Source of the DNA: JAAFIP01 sp963775085
GTDB taxonomy: Bacteria > Pseudomonadota > Gammaproteobacteria > Burkholderiales > Burkholderiaceae_C
DNA: 64,000 nucleotides
Direction: 5' to 3'
NCBI GenBank assembly: GCA_963775085.1
Contig: CAVZHO010000020.1
Location: 1-64,000, forward strand
The notes beneath the pieces were generated by a model. It did no database searches. It was not told the DNA's origin and saw only the letters and a list, made by a program, of their open reading frames with translations. A program made the translations under genes and the position numbers. Shown here one piece after another: positions 36,450 through 44,843 of this stretch (positions are counted from its first letter, which is position 1; every line of letters begins with the position of its first letter).

Positions 36450-37022
36450 TTACCTGCCCGCAGCTTCAAGTGGCGGATACACCAAAGGCACCACGGGCGC
36501 TACCGGGGCAGTTACGGCTGGAGCAGGCTCACTGGTGCGAGCACCTTGCGCTTTGGCCAGCTCTTCGGGACTGGCTTCCAAATTAGGCACCTTCCCGAGC
36601 TTGCGGTTGGTGTCCAGTTTGGTCACAAACTCGGTCTCGGACGGCATGGTGTCGCCATCAAACTTCTCCAGCTCGTCGCCTTTGAAAAATACTGCCAGCT
36701 TGCGGCTTTGCGCCTCAACCCCCTGGCGGCGGATGGTAAACACGTAGTCCCAGCGGTCCGCGTGAAAAACGCTGGTGACCAGCGGTGAACCCAAAATATC
36801 ACGCACCTGGGAGCGACTCATGCCTGGGCGCAGTGCCTCGACCTGCTCTTTGGAGACAAAATTGCCCTGCACCACCTCCACCTTGTAGGGCGTAACAATC
36901 GAGGCAATGCTGTTGCTGGCGTTGTTAAAGCTGCCGCAGGCCGCAAGGCCGTTGCAGATCAGGCAGATGCCCATCCAGAGGTTGAGACGAAGAGGCTGAG
37001 TAGACACAAACATGACTAACAT
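36450..37022 (-). CDS. bamE: Outer membrane assembly lipoprotein BamE (SmpA/OmlA)
   Basis: A lipoprotein of the BAM complex that inserts outer-membrane beta-barrels. The 190-residue product has an N-terminal signal with lipobox CNGLAAC (Cys about 29) and the BamE core 'KVEVVQGNFVSKEQVEALRPGMSRSQVRDILGSPLVTSVFHADRWDYVF'. The C-terminal 60 residues are a Pro/Ala-rich extension beyond the usual core. It is divergent from fur (87 bases apart) and followed by dapB on the same strand; the fur/bamE/dapB arrangement is common in betaproteobacteria. Confidence 0.94.
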   Translation of the reverse strand: MLVMFVSTQPLRLNLWMGICLICNGLAACGSFNNASNSIASIVTPYKVEVVQGNFVSKEQVEALRPGMSRSQVRDILGSPLVTSVFHADRWDYVFTIRRQGVEAQSRKLAVFFKGDELEKFDGDTMPSETEFVTKLDTNRKLGKVPNLEASPEELAKAQGARTSEPAPAVTAPVAPVVPLVYPPLEAAGR

Positions 37023-37108
37023 CGCCAGGCGCTTATACCGGGCGTAAAGGTTATGATCCGGGTCATTGTAGCGGCTGTCGCCTTACCCCCTTGTAGCCAC
37101 GCCCACTT

Positions 37109-37544
37109 ATGTCGAATATTGACGAACTCAAAAGTACCGGCCTCAAAGCCACGCTGCCGCGCCTGAAGATCATGGAGATCTTCCAGACCAGCAGCCAGCG
37201 GCACATGACGGCCGAGGACGTGTTTCGCGTACTGCTGCAAGAGCGCACCGACATCGGCCTGGCCACGGTCTACCGGGTGCTCACGCAGTTTGAGCAGGCC
37301 GGCATCCTAAGCACGCAACCATTTTGAGTCGGGCAAGGCGATGTACGAACTCAACGAAGGCCAGCACCACGACCACCTGGTGTGCCTGGACTGCGGCAAG
37401 GTCGAAGAGTTTTACGACGCTGAAATCGAAAAACGCCAAAACGTCGTCGCCAGGGCCAAAGGCTTTGAGATTGCCGACCATGCGCTGAGCCTGTACGCCC
37501 ACTGCACCAAAGACAAGTGCCCGCAGCGCGCGGGCAGAGGCTAG
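37109..37544 (+). pseudogene. fur: Ferric uptake regulator Fur, frameshifted
   Basis: Fur represses iron-uptake genes when loaded with Fe2+. The first frame (37109 on) gives MSNIDELKSTGLKATLPRLK and the winged helix up to 'VLTQFEQAGIL', then a stop at 37327. The second frame resumes with 'ESGKAMYELNEGQHHDHLVCLDCGKVEEFYDAEIE', which contains the metal-binding HHDH and CxxC. One extra base near 37313 (A in AAGCACGC) explains the break; without it one 144-residue frame results, reading LSRNHFESGKAMYELN. Divergent from bamE. Sequencing error or inactivation. Confidence 0.93.
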
Positions 37545-37550
37545 GCCAGC

Positions 37551-38273
37551 ATGCCCCATGTGTTACTGGTAGAAGACGATGAACTGCTGCGCGACGGCCT
37601 GAGCGCGCAGTTGGTGCAGATGGGGCATACCCTCACCGCAGCGGCACATGGCGCGCTCGCGCTGCAAGCCTTGGACAGCCTGCGTTTCGACGCCGTCATC
37701 CTCGACTTGGGCTTGCCCCAGGTCGACGGCATGCAGGTGCTGCACACCATCCGCCAGACCTACCCCGCCCTGCCCGTGCTGGTGCTGACCGCGCGCGACG
37801 GGGTGGAAGACCGCGTGGCCGGGCTCAACGCCGGGGCCGACGACTACCTGACCAAGCCCTTTGACCAAGCCGAGCTGCACGCCCGCCTGGCCGCCATGCT
37901 GCGCCGCTCCCGCCTGCCCGCCTTTAGCGGCACGCGCGAGATGGGCGCGCTGCGCCTGGATGCCAACACCCCGCGCGCCTGGCTGCACGATACCGAGCTG
38001 GAGCTGACGCAGCGTGAATGGGCCCTGCTGTCCTTGCTGGTGACCCACAGCGGCGGCGTGGTCAGCCGCGATGCGGTGCTGGCGCGCTGGCAAAGCGACG
38101 ACGCCAAAGCAGACGACAAAGCCGATGCCAAGCTCGACCCCAAAACCGACAACAAGATCGACGGCAGCAATGCACTGGAGGTCTACATCCACCGCTTGCG
38201 CAAAAAACTCGACGGCTCGGAACTGTCCATCCGCAACGTCCGTGGTCTGGGCTACATGCTAGAAAAATCATAG
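37551..38273 (+). CDS. OmpR-family response regulator with a charged insertion in the DNA-binding domain
   Basis: The 240-residue product has a receiver domain with phospho-acceptor Asp52 ('AVILDLGLPQVDGMQVL') and Lys102, and a winged-helix domain (about 128-235) ending 'HRLRKKLDGSELSIRNVRGLGYMLEKS'. It resembles QseB/TctD-type regulators. Between 'AVLARW' and 'GSNALEVYIHRL', about residues 181-204, is a stretch of mostly Asp, Lys and Ala (QSDDAKADDKADAKLDPKTD) not found in usual members. Its stop codon TAG is part of an A-family repeat. It pairs with the histidine kinase 57 bases downstream. Confidence 0.92.
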   Translation: MPHVLLVEDDELLRDGLSAQLVQMGHTLTAAAHGALALQALDSLRFDAVILDLGLPQVDGMQVLHTIRQTYPALPVLVLTARDGVEDRVAGLNAGADDYLTKPFDQAELHARLAAMLRRSRLPAFSGTREMGALRLDANTPRAWLHDTELELTQREWALLSLLVTHSGGVVSRDAVLARWQSDDAKADDKADAKLDPKTDNKIDGSNALEVYIHRLRKKLDGSELSIRNVRGLGYMLEKS

Positions 38274-38306
38274 CTACTTACGTCGTTTTCACGAGGACTA
38301 CCGCCG
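38270..38306 (-). repeat. A-family repeat, copy 10
   Basis: Reverse copy: ATAGCTACTTACGTC, spacer, GAGGACTACCGCC. It fills most of the gap between the response regulator and the kinase, and its first bases supply the regulator's stop codon. Confidence 0.8.
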
Positions 38307-38330
38307 TATTTCGTTCACAAAACTGCCATC

Positions 38331-39716
38331 ATGAGCCCCCAGCTCTCCCTGAAGCGCCAACTCCTGCTGTGGCTGCTGCTACCCCAGCTGGTGCTGTGGC
38401 TGGTAGGCAGCACCCTGGCCTACCGCCTGGCGCTCAGTTATGCCGAAAAAGGCATTGACCAATCGCTCACCCAGTCGGTGCGCTCGCTGGCGCGCCAGGT
38501 CAAACCCGTCGGCTCGGGGTTGCTGATCGACTTTCCCAAAGCCGCGCAGGCCATCATCGAAGAAGACCCCAGCGACAAGGTCAGCTACATGGTCTCCAGC
38601 CCACCGGGCAGCTTTGTACTGGGTAATGCCATGCTGCCCGCGCCACCCAGCGCCATCGTCCAGGGCCTGCAGCAAAGCGGCCAGGTGCAGCTGTACCGTG
38701 CCCGCCTGCAAGAGCCTGGCAACCCAAGCGCCCGCCCCTTGCGCGTCGCCGTGCTGGAGCTGAACTACGGCGATTCCACTACCCCCCAGCGCCTGCGCGT
38801 CCAGGTCGCCAAAAGTCTGGCCGTGCAAGAGCGCATCGCCCGCGAGCTGATTGTGGACATCATCGTGCCCCTGCTGCTCTTGGGCGCGGCCATCAGCGTG
38901 CTGGTGTACGCTGGGATCGCGCGCGGCCTGCGCCCCTTGCAGCGCCTGCAAACCAAGCTGGGCGAAAAATCCGCCACTGCTCTGTCCCCGATCGAGCTGC
39001 GCTCGGCCCCGCAGGAAGTGCACTCTCTGGCCGCCGCCATCAACCAGCTGCTGGCCGCTGTGCAGCGCAGCGTCGGCCAGGAAAAGCGCTTTTTAAATGA
39101 TGCCGCCCACCAGCTGCGCACCCCGCTGGCGGGGCTGAAATCCCAGCTCGATTTGGCCCTGCGCGAGCACGACCCGGCGGCCCTGCAAGCCCGGCTGGCC
39201 AAGGTCAACGCGGGCGTAGAGCGCTCCAGCCACCTGGTGCACCAGCTGCTGCGGCTGGCCCGCAGCGAGGCCGATATTGAGCTGCAAGACCTGGACATCG
39301 CCCAGCTGGCGCAGGAGCTGGCCCGCGATGCCGCCCCCGCCGCACTGGCCGCAGGCGTGGACTTTGGCTATGAGGGCGAAGAGCACCTGCGCCACCGCGC
39401 CAACGCCCTGCTGCTGCGCGAGGCCCTGAGCAACCTGATCGACAACGCCGTGCGCTACGCCGGTAAGGGCAGCACCGTCACCCTGCGGGTACGCCGCGAG
39501 GCAACCCAGACCATTCTGGAAGTAGAAGACAACGGCCCCGGCCTGACCGACGCGGCCCGTGCACGGATCTTCGAGCGCTTTTACCGCGCCAGCGACCTGC
39601 CCGACGGCGCTGGACTGGGCCTGGCGATTGTGCAAGAGGTCGCCCTGCGCCACGGCGGCACCGCGCAGGCCGTGGCTGTTGCGCCGCAGGGTTTGTGCAT
39701 CCAAATCCGGCTGTAG
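38331..39716 (+). CDS. Sensor histidine kinase
   Basis: The 461-residue protein has an N-terminal membrane helix (about 10-32), a periplasmic sensor part of about 140 residues, a second helix (about 174-196), a HAMP-like linker, the HisKA domain with phospho-acceptor His260 ('FLNDAAHQLRTPLAGLKSQL') and an HATPase domain with 'NALLLREALSNLIDNAVRYAG', 'VEDNGPGLTDAARARIFERFYRA' and 'GAGLGLAIVQEVALRHGG'. The QseC/TctE-like layout fits the adjacent regulator. The signal it senses cannot be read from the sequence. Confidence 0.93.
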   Translation: MSPQLSLKRQLLLWLLLPQLVLWLVGSTLAYRLALSYAEKGIDQSLTQSVRSLARQVKPVGSGLLIDFPKAAQAIIEEDPSDKVSYMVSSPPGSFVLGNAMLPAPPSAIVQGLQQSGQVQLYRARLQEPGNPSARPLRVAVLELNYGDSTTPQRLRVQVAKSLAVQERIARELIVDIIVPLLLLGAAISVLVYAGIARGLRPLQRLQTKLGEKSATALSPIELRSAPQEVHSLAAAINQLLAAVQRSVGQEKRFLNDAAHQLRTPLAGLKSQLDLALREHDPAALQARLAKVNAGVERSSHLVHQLLRLARSEADIELQDLDIAQLAQELARDAAPAALAAGVDFGYEGEEHLRHRANALLLREALSNLIDNAVRYAGKGSTVTLRVRREATQTILEVEDNGPGLTDAARARIFERFYRASDLPDGAGLGLAIVQEVALRHGGTAQAVAVAPQGLCIQIRL

Positions 39717-39798
39717 TGGTAACCACGTTACGGTGGGGCTGACGCACCAGCCACCTGCGAGACTGCCAGCGGCCCCACGCCAAGGCACAATCTCCCCC

Positions 39799-40473
39799 AT
39801 GGGAACCCTTTACCTCGTACGTCACGGCCAGGCCAGTTTTGGCGCGGCCGACTATGACAACCTCAGCACGCTCGGCCACCAACAGGCGGTACGCCTGGGT
39901 GAATATTTCAAAACCAAAGGCCTGGCCTTTGACAGTGTGCTGATGGGCACGCTGCGCCGCCATGCGCAAACCTATGCGGGCATTTGCCAAGGCGCGGGCA
40001 TGGATATGCAGGCACTCCAGTGGCCAGGGCTGAATGAGTACGACAGCGAAGCCGTCGTCAAGGCCATCCATCCCGAGCCTTTATCCAAGGAGCGCAGCCC
40101 CGAGACCTACCGCCACCACTTCCGCCTGCTCAAAACCGGCCTGGCCGCCTGGATGCAAGGCAGCGCCCAGCCCGTGGGCATGCCCAGCTACCCCGACTTT
40201 GTACGCGGCATCACCAGCGCGCTAGACCATGTGCGCACACAGTTTGCCGCCAATGACCAAGCCAAAGTGCTCATCGTCAGCAGCGGCGGCCCCATCAGCA
40301 CGGCGGTAGGCCATGTGCTGGGCACCAGCGCCGAGACCACCATCGAGCTGAACCTGCGCATCCGCAACAGCAGCCTCACCGAATTTGCCTTCACCCCCAA
40401 GCGCCACATGCTGGTGACGTACAACACGCTGCCGCATTTGGAGGAACTGCCTGATTGGGTGACGTATGCGTGA
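39799..40473 (+). CDS. Histidine phosphatase family protein
   Basis: The 224-residue product begins MGTLYLVRHGQASFGAADYD, with the phosphoglycerate-mutase-type RHG motif (His9 as likely phospho-His), 'GTLRRHAQTYAGI' and a late 'VSSGGPISTAVG', in which the usual catalytic His of the second motif is replaced by Gly-Gly-Pro. That leaves the activity uncertain; many short-chain members act on phosphomonoesters. The frame extends upstream but the ATG at 39799 fits the family start. Same strand as the two-component system, 82 bases after it. Confidence 0.85.
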   Translation: MGTLYLVRHGQASFGAADYDNLSTLGHQQAVRLGEYFKTKGLAFDSVLMGTLRRHAQTYAGICQGAGMDMQALQWPGLNEYDSEAVVKAIHPEPLSKERSPETYRHHFRLLKTGLAAWMQGSAQPVGMPSYPDFVRGITSALDHVRTQFAANDQAKVLIVSSGGPISTAVGHVLGTSAETTIELNLRIRNSSLTEFAFTPKRHMLVTYNTLPHLEELPDWVTYA

Positions 40474-40500
40474 TGTCAATGCATTTTCCCGTCAAAATAT

Positions 40501-40549
40501 GCCCGTAGTCCTTGTCACCAGGACGCAAACAGCTATTTAATCTATAGCA
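40501..40549 (+). repeat. A-family repeat, copy 11
   Basis: Full forward copy: GCCCGTAGTCCTTGTC, ACCAGGACGCAAACAGCTAT, TTAATCT, ATAGC. It lies downstream of the phosphatase and of vapC, which converge here. The AGCTAT/ATAGC stem is perfect. Confidence 0.87.
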
Positions 40550-40580
40550 ACTATGTTTACCTCCATCCGTTATGACGGGT

Positions 40581-41009
40581 TTAATTTGCTTTCTGCGGCA
40601 ATACGAACAACTCTAGCGATATGCATTTTTGAAAATGCATGAAGTCCTGATCCAAGCTGAAAATCGGCAACTTGCGCTCTAGCGCCACGGCGCAGATCAA
40701 AAAGTCCGAGTTGGAGCCTTGCACGCCCTGCGCCTTGCAGGTGTTGAACAGCTGCGCCGCGCGCTCATAGTCCTGTGTGGTCAGCGCTTCGTCTGGAAAG
40801 GCGGCTAACGCGCTGCGCAAGCGCTCAAACTGCACGGGATCTTTAATGCCGCACAACAGCTCTTGACGTACCGGGCCCATCAGCATGGCGCGGGCATCGG
40901 CGATCAGATCTTTCAGAGCGGCTACGGCCGCCAGCTGTGTCTTATCGGCAGGCACAACGCTACGGCGCAGCACCAGCGCCCAGACCGACGTGTCCACAAT
41001 GACCTGCAT
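40581..41009 (-). CDS. VapC-like PIN-domain ribonuclease
   Basis: Toxin of a VapBC-type toxin-antitoxin pair; VapC proteins cut RNA, often tRNA. The 142-residue product has the PIN pattern: Asp6 in 'MQVIVDTSVWALVLRR', Glu in 'GPVRQELLCGI', 'NSDFLICAVALERKLPIFSLDQDF' with two further Asp. It follows the antitoxin gene by 23 bases. The acidic residues of the active site are in place, so it looks intact. Confidence 0.9.
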   Translation of the reverse strand: MQVIVDTSVWALVLRRSVVPADKTQLAAVAALKDLIADARAMLMGPVRQELLCGIKDPVQFERLRSALAAFPDEALTTQDYERAAQLFNTCKAQGVQGSNSDFLICAVALERKLPIFSLDQDFMHFQKCISLELFVLPQKAN

Positions 41010-41032
41010 GCTAGTCTTAGATTGGGAACAGC

Positions 41033-41257
41033 TTAAGCGCTGGCCGCAGTGTTGGCACGCGTGCGCCGCCGCTGGGCCTTGTAGTCGTAGTCGGCATCGT
41101 AGTCAATGCTGCCAAACAGGCCCACGATCTGCAACTGCTGGCGCTTTTGGATGTACTCCATCAAGGCCTGTGTCACCACCGCCTTTTTGGTTTTAAGCCC
41201 GCCAATGCTGCGTGCGGCTTCGATCAGCTGGTCGTCGATTGCGAGATTGGTGGCCAT
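41033..41257 (-). CDS. VapB-like antitoxin
   Basis: The 74-residue product begins MATNLAIDDQLIEAARSIGG and then 'LKTKKAVVTQALMEYIQKRQQLQIVGLFGSIDYDADYDYK', the ribbon-helix-helix VapB type (DUF2191-like) whose acidic C-terminal part blocks the VapC active site. It sits upstream of the toxin on the minus strand, the normal antitoxin-first order, and probably represses the pair. Confidence 0.9.
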   Translation of the reverse strand: MATNLAIDDQLIEAARSIGGLKTKKAVVTQALMEYIQKRQQLQIVGLFGSIDYDADYDYKAQRRRTRANTAASA

Positions 41258-41308
41258 TTTTACACCTCTGTATGTGTAGATTGATGTGTGGATTTTATCA
41301 CTACCAAA

Positions 41309-41656
41309 TCATCCCTGCCAGACCCCAAACCCCTTAGCCTGCAACGCCATCGCCAATTCCACTTCCACCTCTTTAGCGCCTTGATACGGCATCGGGTTGT
41401 ACTTCTCATACAGCGCAGGCAGCAGGCGCAGGCCGTAGTCGGTGACGAAGCTGTTGGCCTGGATGCCCGCTTTGTGTTTATCGAAGCGGGTGTCGGGGTC
41501 CAACCCCGTCATGCCGACGTACACAAAGGGTTTGCCCATCACATACTCGGGGTTGCAGCGGCGAAACTTGCCGCTGTTCCAAACGCGGTCGTCCAGCTCG
41601 ACGACGTAGACGTGGTAGTGGTGGCTTTTGGGGCGGCGCGGTGGTTCGGCAAGCAT
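41309..41656 (-). CDS. GIY-YIG-like small protein
   Basis: The 115-residue product has a pattern compatible with a GIY-YIG domain: 'HVYVVELDD' and 'FVYVGMTGLDPDTRFDKH', followed by 'GAKEVEVELAMALQAKGFGVW', where Arg and a late Glu could complete the site. The first Tyr-motif is YVV instead of GIY. It may be a nuclease or a degenerate relative. I chose the start at 41656 (MLAEPPRRPKSHHYH); the frame extends 22 codons further but those look unnatural. It lies on the same strand between the Bug protein gene and the VapBC pair. Confidence 0.6.
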   Translation of the reverse strand: MLAEPPRRPKSHHYHVYVVELDDRVWNSGKFRRCNPEYVMGKPFVYVGMTGLDPDTRFDKHKAGIQANSFVTDYGLRLLPALYEKYNPMPYQGAKEVEVELAMALQAKGFGVWQG

Positions 41657-41679
41657 GGGGCCTGGTGGGGCTGGGAGAC

Positions 41680-42654
41680 TCACTCCGCCTTGATACCAGC
41701 GGCCTTGATGATGGGCAGCCACTTCTCGATCTCGGCCTGGTGGTAGCTCTCCAATGCGCTGGGCGTTTGCTGCTCACGCGGGAAAATCTCCTGGCCTAGA
41801 TCTGCCAAATGCGTGCGTACCTTGGGGTCTGCCAAGGCAGCCACCAGGGCGTTGTTGAGTTTGGCGATGATGTCTTTGGGGGTGTTGGCGGGGGCCCACA
41901 GCGCATGCCAGCGCGAGAAGTAAAACCCCGGCAGTCCGGCTTCGTCTACCGTGGGGATATCGGGCGCTGCGGCCAGGCGCTGCTTGGCGGTGACGGCAAA
42001 GGCCTTGATGGTGCCCGCACGCACCTGCGGCAATGCACTGGTGGGGTCGTCAATGATGATGTCAATGTCGCCCGCCACCAGGGCCTGCATGGCCGGCGCT
42101 GCACCCCGGTAGGGCACAAACTTGAATTGGGTGTCGGTGGCTTTTTGAAAAAATACGCCGCTGATGTGCTGTGGGCTGCCGGGGCCTGCGGTGCCCTCCG
42201 CAGCCTTGCCGCCACTGGCTTTGAGCCAGCCGACCAGGCCCTTCAGATCGGAGGCGGGTACGGCCTGCTTGGCCACAATCACATACGCATTGCTGGCGAT
42301 CAGCGCGATGGGCGCAAAACTTTTGATGGCATCTATTGCGTAGGGGTACACCCCGGCGTTGACCACATGGGTGCTCCAGTGCCCGAGGATGACCGTATAG
42401 CCGTCGGGTACTGCGCGCGCCACGCGGCTGGTGCTGATAATGCCATTGGCTCCGGGCTGATTGTCTACCCGCACGGGCTGGCCCAGCAAGGCCTGTAGGT
42501 GCGGGGCCAGGGTACGCGCTATCACATCGGTCGGGCCACCCTGGGCGAAAGGCACGACGATGGTAATGGCGCGCGCCGGGTAGGTCTGTGCGGCAGCTGT
42601 CACGGCACACCCCAAGGTGGTGGCCAAGGCAAGCGCTGCAAGCAACCCTTTCAT
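41680..42654 (-). CDS. Bug-family tripartite tricarboxylate transporter substrate-binding protein
   Basis: A periplasmic binding protein; Burkholderiales have hundreds of such 'Bug' proteins, often without their transporter next to them. The 324-residue product has a signal peptide (MKGLLAALALATTLGCAVTAAAQ) and the typical first segment 'YPARAITIVVPFAQGGPTDVIARTLAPHLQALLGQPVRVDNQPGANG' and 'LAVTAKQRLAAAPDIPTVDEAGLPGF'. The start at 42654 is chosen because it gives the signal peptide. The transport genes tctA/tctB are not adjacent. The substrate is unknown. Confidence 0.93.
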   Translation of the reverse strand: MKGLLAALALATTLGCAVTAAAQTYPARAITIVVPFAQGGPTDVIARTLAPHLQALLGQPVRVDNQPGANGIISTSRVARAVPDGYTVILGHWSTHVVNAGVYPYAIDAIKSFAPIALIASNAYVIVAKQAVPASDLKGLVGWLKASGGKAAEGTAGPGSPQHISGVFFQKATDTQFKFVPYRGAAPAMQALVAGDIDIIIDDPTSALPQVRAGTIKAFAVTAKQRLAAAPDIPTVDEAGLPGFYFSRWHALWAPANTPKDIIAKLNNALVAALADPKVRTHLADLGQEIFPREQQTPSALESYHQAEIEKWLPIIKAAGIKAE

Positions 42655-42724
42655 CTGTAATTCTCCAGTACGTTCAATATACTGCAAAATAATTACATCT
42701 GGCGCGGGTGCGGCTTAGTTTGCA

Positions 42725-43636
42725 TTATTCTTTTTTCAACTGCAAAGCCAGTTCATACAGTGCATTGCGCGGCTCGCCGGTAATGTCTGCGGCCAGCTTG
42801 ACCGCGGTTTTGGTGGGCAGCTCGGGCAGTAGCAGTTGCAGCACGCGCTGGCCTTCGGTGGTCTGCTTGGCCTCGCTAGCGCGTGGGTGGATGACGATGG
42901 CGAATTCACCCTGGGTGCGGTGGCTCTCGGCGGCCAGCCAGGCGCTGATGCCTTGTGCGGGCAGCGTGGCGATCTCTTCAAACTGTTTGGTCAGCTCGCG
43001 GCCCAAGGTAACGGGGCGCTCGCCCAGCGCGGCCAGGGCGGTGGCCAACGCCTCGATGCGGTGCGGGGCTTCCAGCAGCACCACGGCGCGCGGCTCGTTG
43101 GCGAGTGTGGCCACTTGCGCATCACGCTCTTTGGCCTTGGTAGCGAGAAAGCCCTGGAACACATACGCACCCGCATCGCCCGCGATGCCCGCCACGCTGA
43201 GCAGCGCGGTGACGCTGCTGGCACCGGGCAGGGGCAGCACGCGCAGGCCTGCGGCGCGCACATCAGCCGCCAGGCGTGCGCCGGGGTCGCTCACCGCTGG
43301 CGTGCCTGCGTCGCTCACGTAGGCTACGCGTTCGCCCGCGTGCAGGCGGGTAAGGATGAGCTGGGCGGCCTCGTGCTCGTTGTGCTGGTGCGCGGCCAAC
43401 AGCGGCTTGGTGATGCCGTAGATGCGCAGCATGGCCTGGGTATGGCGGGTGTCTTCGCAGGCAATCGCGTCCACCAGTTGCAGCACATACAGGGCGCGCA
43501 GGCTGATGTCGGCCAGGTTACCAATGGGCGTAGCCACCACGTACAGCGCGCCTTTAGGGTAGTGCTGCACCCCGGCGGCCTGCTCTGCGGCGGCCAGTGC
43601 CCCGCTGTACGAGGCAGATAAGAGCGATGCGTTCAA
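42725..43636 (-). CDS. rsmI: 16S rRNA (cytidine-1402-2'-O)-methyltransferase
   Basis: Methylates the ribose of C1402 in the decoding centre. The 303-residue tetrapyrrole-methylase-fold protein has 'GALYVVATPIGNLADISLRAL', 'AIACEDTRHTQAMLR', 'VAYVSDAGTPAVSDPGARLA' and 'PGASSVTALLSVAG'. Its start is probably TTG at 43636 (LNASLLSAS...), with AAGGACT just upstream; the open frame extends much further but without family likeness. It is divergent from yraN. The rsmI/yraN/diaA/dolP neighbourhood is also seen in E. coli. Confidence 0.95.
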   Translation of the reverse strand: MNASLLSASYSGALAAAEQAAGVQHYPKGALYVVATPIGNLADISLRALYVLQLVDAIACEDTRHTQAMLRIYGITKPLLAAHQHNEHEAAQLILTRLHAGERVAYVSDAGTPAVSDPGARLAADVRAAGLRVLPLPGASSVTALLSVAGIAGDAGAYVFQGFLATKAKERDAQVATLANEPRAVVLLEAPHRIEALATALAALGERPVTLGRELTKQFEEIATLPAQGISAWLAAESHRTQGEFAIVIHPRASEAKQTTEGQRVLQLLLPELPTKTAVKLAADITGEPRNALYELALQLKKE

Positions 43637-43696
43637 GGGTGAGTCCTTTGCTTTGAGCGATACTTCGGGCGATATGTACCACGCGTCTGCCCGCCT

Positions 43697-44140
43697 ATGT
43701 TGTTCAAACGTTCCCGTCCCGCTGCGGTTGCACCAAGCATAACGACAAAACCGCCCATCGCCCCGACGACCAAGCGGGTGGGTGACGCAGCGGAAGATGC
43801 CGCGCTGGATTACCTGCAAAAAGCGGGCCTGCGCTTGCTGCAACGCAACTTCAAAACCCCCGGGCGCGGCGGCGGCGAGGTGGATTTGATCCTGCGCGCG
43901 CCCGACGGCACGCTGGTGTTTGTCGAGGTGCGCGCGCGGCGCTCCAGCTCGCACGGGGGTGCGGCGGGCAGTGTGAGCGCCCTCAAGCAGCGGCGCATCG
44001 TGTTTGCGGCGCGGCACTACCTGGCGCGGCTCTCGCCACAGCCGCCCTGCCGTTTTGACGTGGTGAGCCTGGAAGGCGTGGCGCCGGAGCAGCGCCTAGT
44101 CTGGCTGAAAGCCGCCTTCGATGCCAGTGGACACTATTAA
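43697..44140 (+). CDS. YraN family (UPF0102) endonuclease-like protein
   Basis: The 147-residue product has the YraN core: 'KRVGDAAEDAALDYLQKAGLRLLQRNF' and 'GGEVDLILRAPDGTLVFVEVRAR', which carries the Glu-Asp-Glu-Lys type nuclease-like residues (here Arg in the last place). The first 28 residues are an extra Pro/Thr-rich lead. The role is unknown; its conserved place next to rsmI and diaA suggests a link with replication or cell envelope. An A-family repeat follows its stop codon. Confidence 0.9.
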   Translation: MLFKRSRPAAVAPSITTKPPIAPTTKRVGDAAEDAALDYLQKAGLRLLQRNFKTPGRGGGEVDLILRAPDGTLVFVEVRARRSSSHGGAAGSVSALKQRRIVFAARHYLARLSPQPPCRFDVVSLEGVAPEQRLVWLKAAFDASGHY

Positions 44141-44142
44141 GT

Positions 44143-44180
44143 TTATAGCTGCTTATGTCCAAATCACAAGGACTCGCGGC
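44143..44180 (-). repeat. A-family repeat, copy 12
   Basis: Reverse copy: TTATAGCTGCTTATGTCC, AAATCACAAGGACT, CGCGGC. It lies between yraN and diaA. It is the closest relative of the copy inside the D-threonine-aldolase-like gene (59844-59897). Confidence 0.82.
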
Positions 44181-44246
44181 ATATAATGGCAGTAAAAATT
44201 GGTAGCAGGCATTCCCTGTGCTCATTGGACGCGGTATCATCACCCC

Positions 44247-44843
44247 ATGCTAGAACAACGCATCGAAAAGCACTTCATCGACAGTGCAGACCTTAAATAC
44301 CAGTCAGCGCTTGCGCTGTCCAAACCGATTGCCCAGGCAACGCAGGCGATCCTGTCCAGTGTGACCAGTGGTGGCAAAGTGTTGGCCTGCGGTAACGGTG
44401 GCTCGGCCGCCGATGCGCAGCACTTTGCCGCTGAATTTGTCGGTCGCTACGAGCGTGAGCGGCCCGAGCTGGGCGCGATAGCGCTCACCACCGACAGCTC
44501 CATCATCACCGCGATTGCCAATGATTACGACTTCAGCGTGATCTTCTCCAAGCAGGTGCGGGCGCTGGGCGTGGCGGGCGACGTGCTGCTGGCTATTTCC
44601 ACCAGCGGCAACTCAGCCAACATCATCGCCGCCATCGAGGCGGCCCATGCCCGCGAGATGACCGTGGTGGCCCTCACCGGCAAGGGCGGTGGCAAGATCG
44701 GCAGCCTGCTGCGCGAGACCGATGTCCATATCTGCGTGCCACACGAGCGCACCGCCCGGATACAGGAAGTTCATCTTTTGGCCTTACATTGCATCTGCGA
44801 TGGCGTAGATGCCCAATTACTTGGAGATCAGGATAATTTATGA
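44247..44843 (+). CDS. DnaA initiator-associating protein DiaA / phosphoheptose isomerase-like
   Basis: A SIS-domain protein of 198 residues. The family stimulates DnaA assembly at oriC (DiaA) or makes heptose precursors (GmhA). It begins MLEQRIEKHFIDSADLKYQS and has 'GGKVLACGNGGSAADAQHFAAEFVGRYERERP', 'AISTSGNSANIIAAIEAA' and 'VPHERTARIQEVHLLALHCICDGVD'. The chromosomal place beside yraN and dolP favours DiaA. If GmhA-active, it could supply heptose for the heptosyltransferase in this window. It overlaps the next gene by 4 bases. Confidence 0.88.
   Translation: MLEQRIEKHFIDSADLKYQSALALSKPIAQATQAILSSVTSGGKVLACGNGGSAADAQHFAAEFVGRYERERPELGAIALTTDSSIITAIANDYDFSVIFSKQVRALGVAGDVLLAISTSGNSANIIAAIEAAHAREMTVVALTGKGGGKIGSLLRETDVHICVPHERTARIQEVHLLALHCICDGVDAQLLGDQDNL

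Noticed and set aside
40501..41257. The VapBC pair as part of a larger mobile element
   Set aside because: Only an A repeat lies beside it; no integrase, transposase or end repeats are visible.
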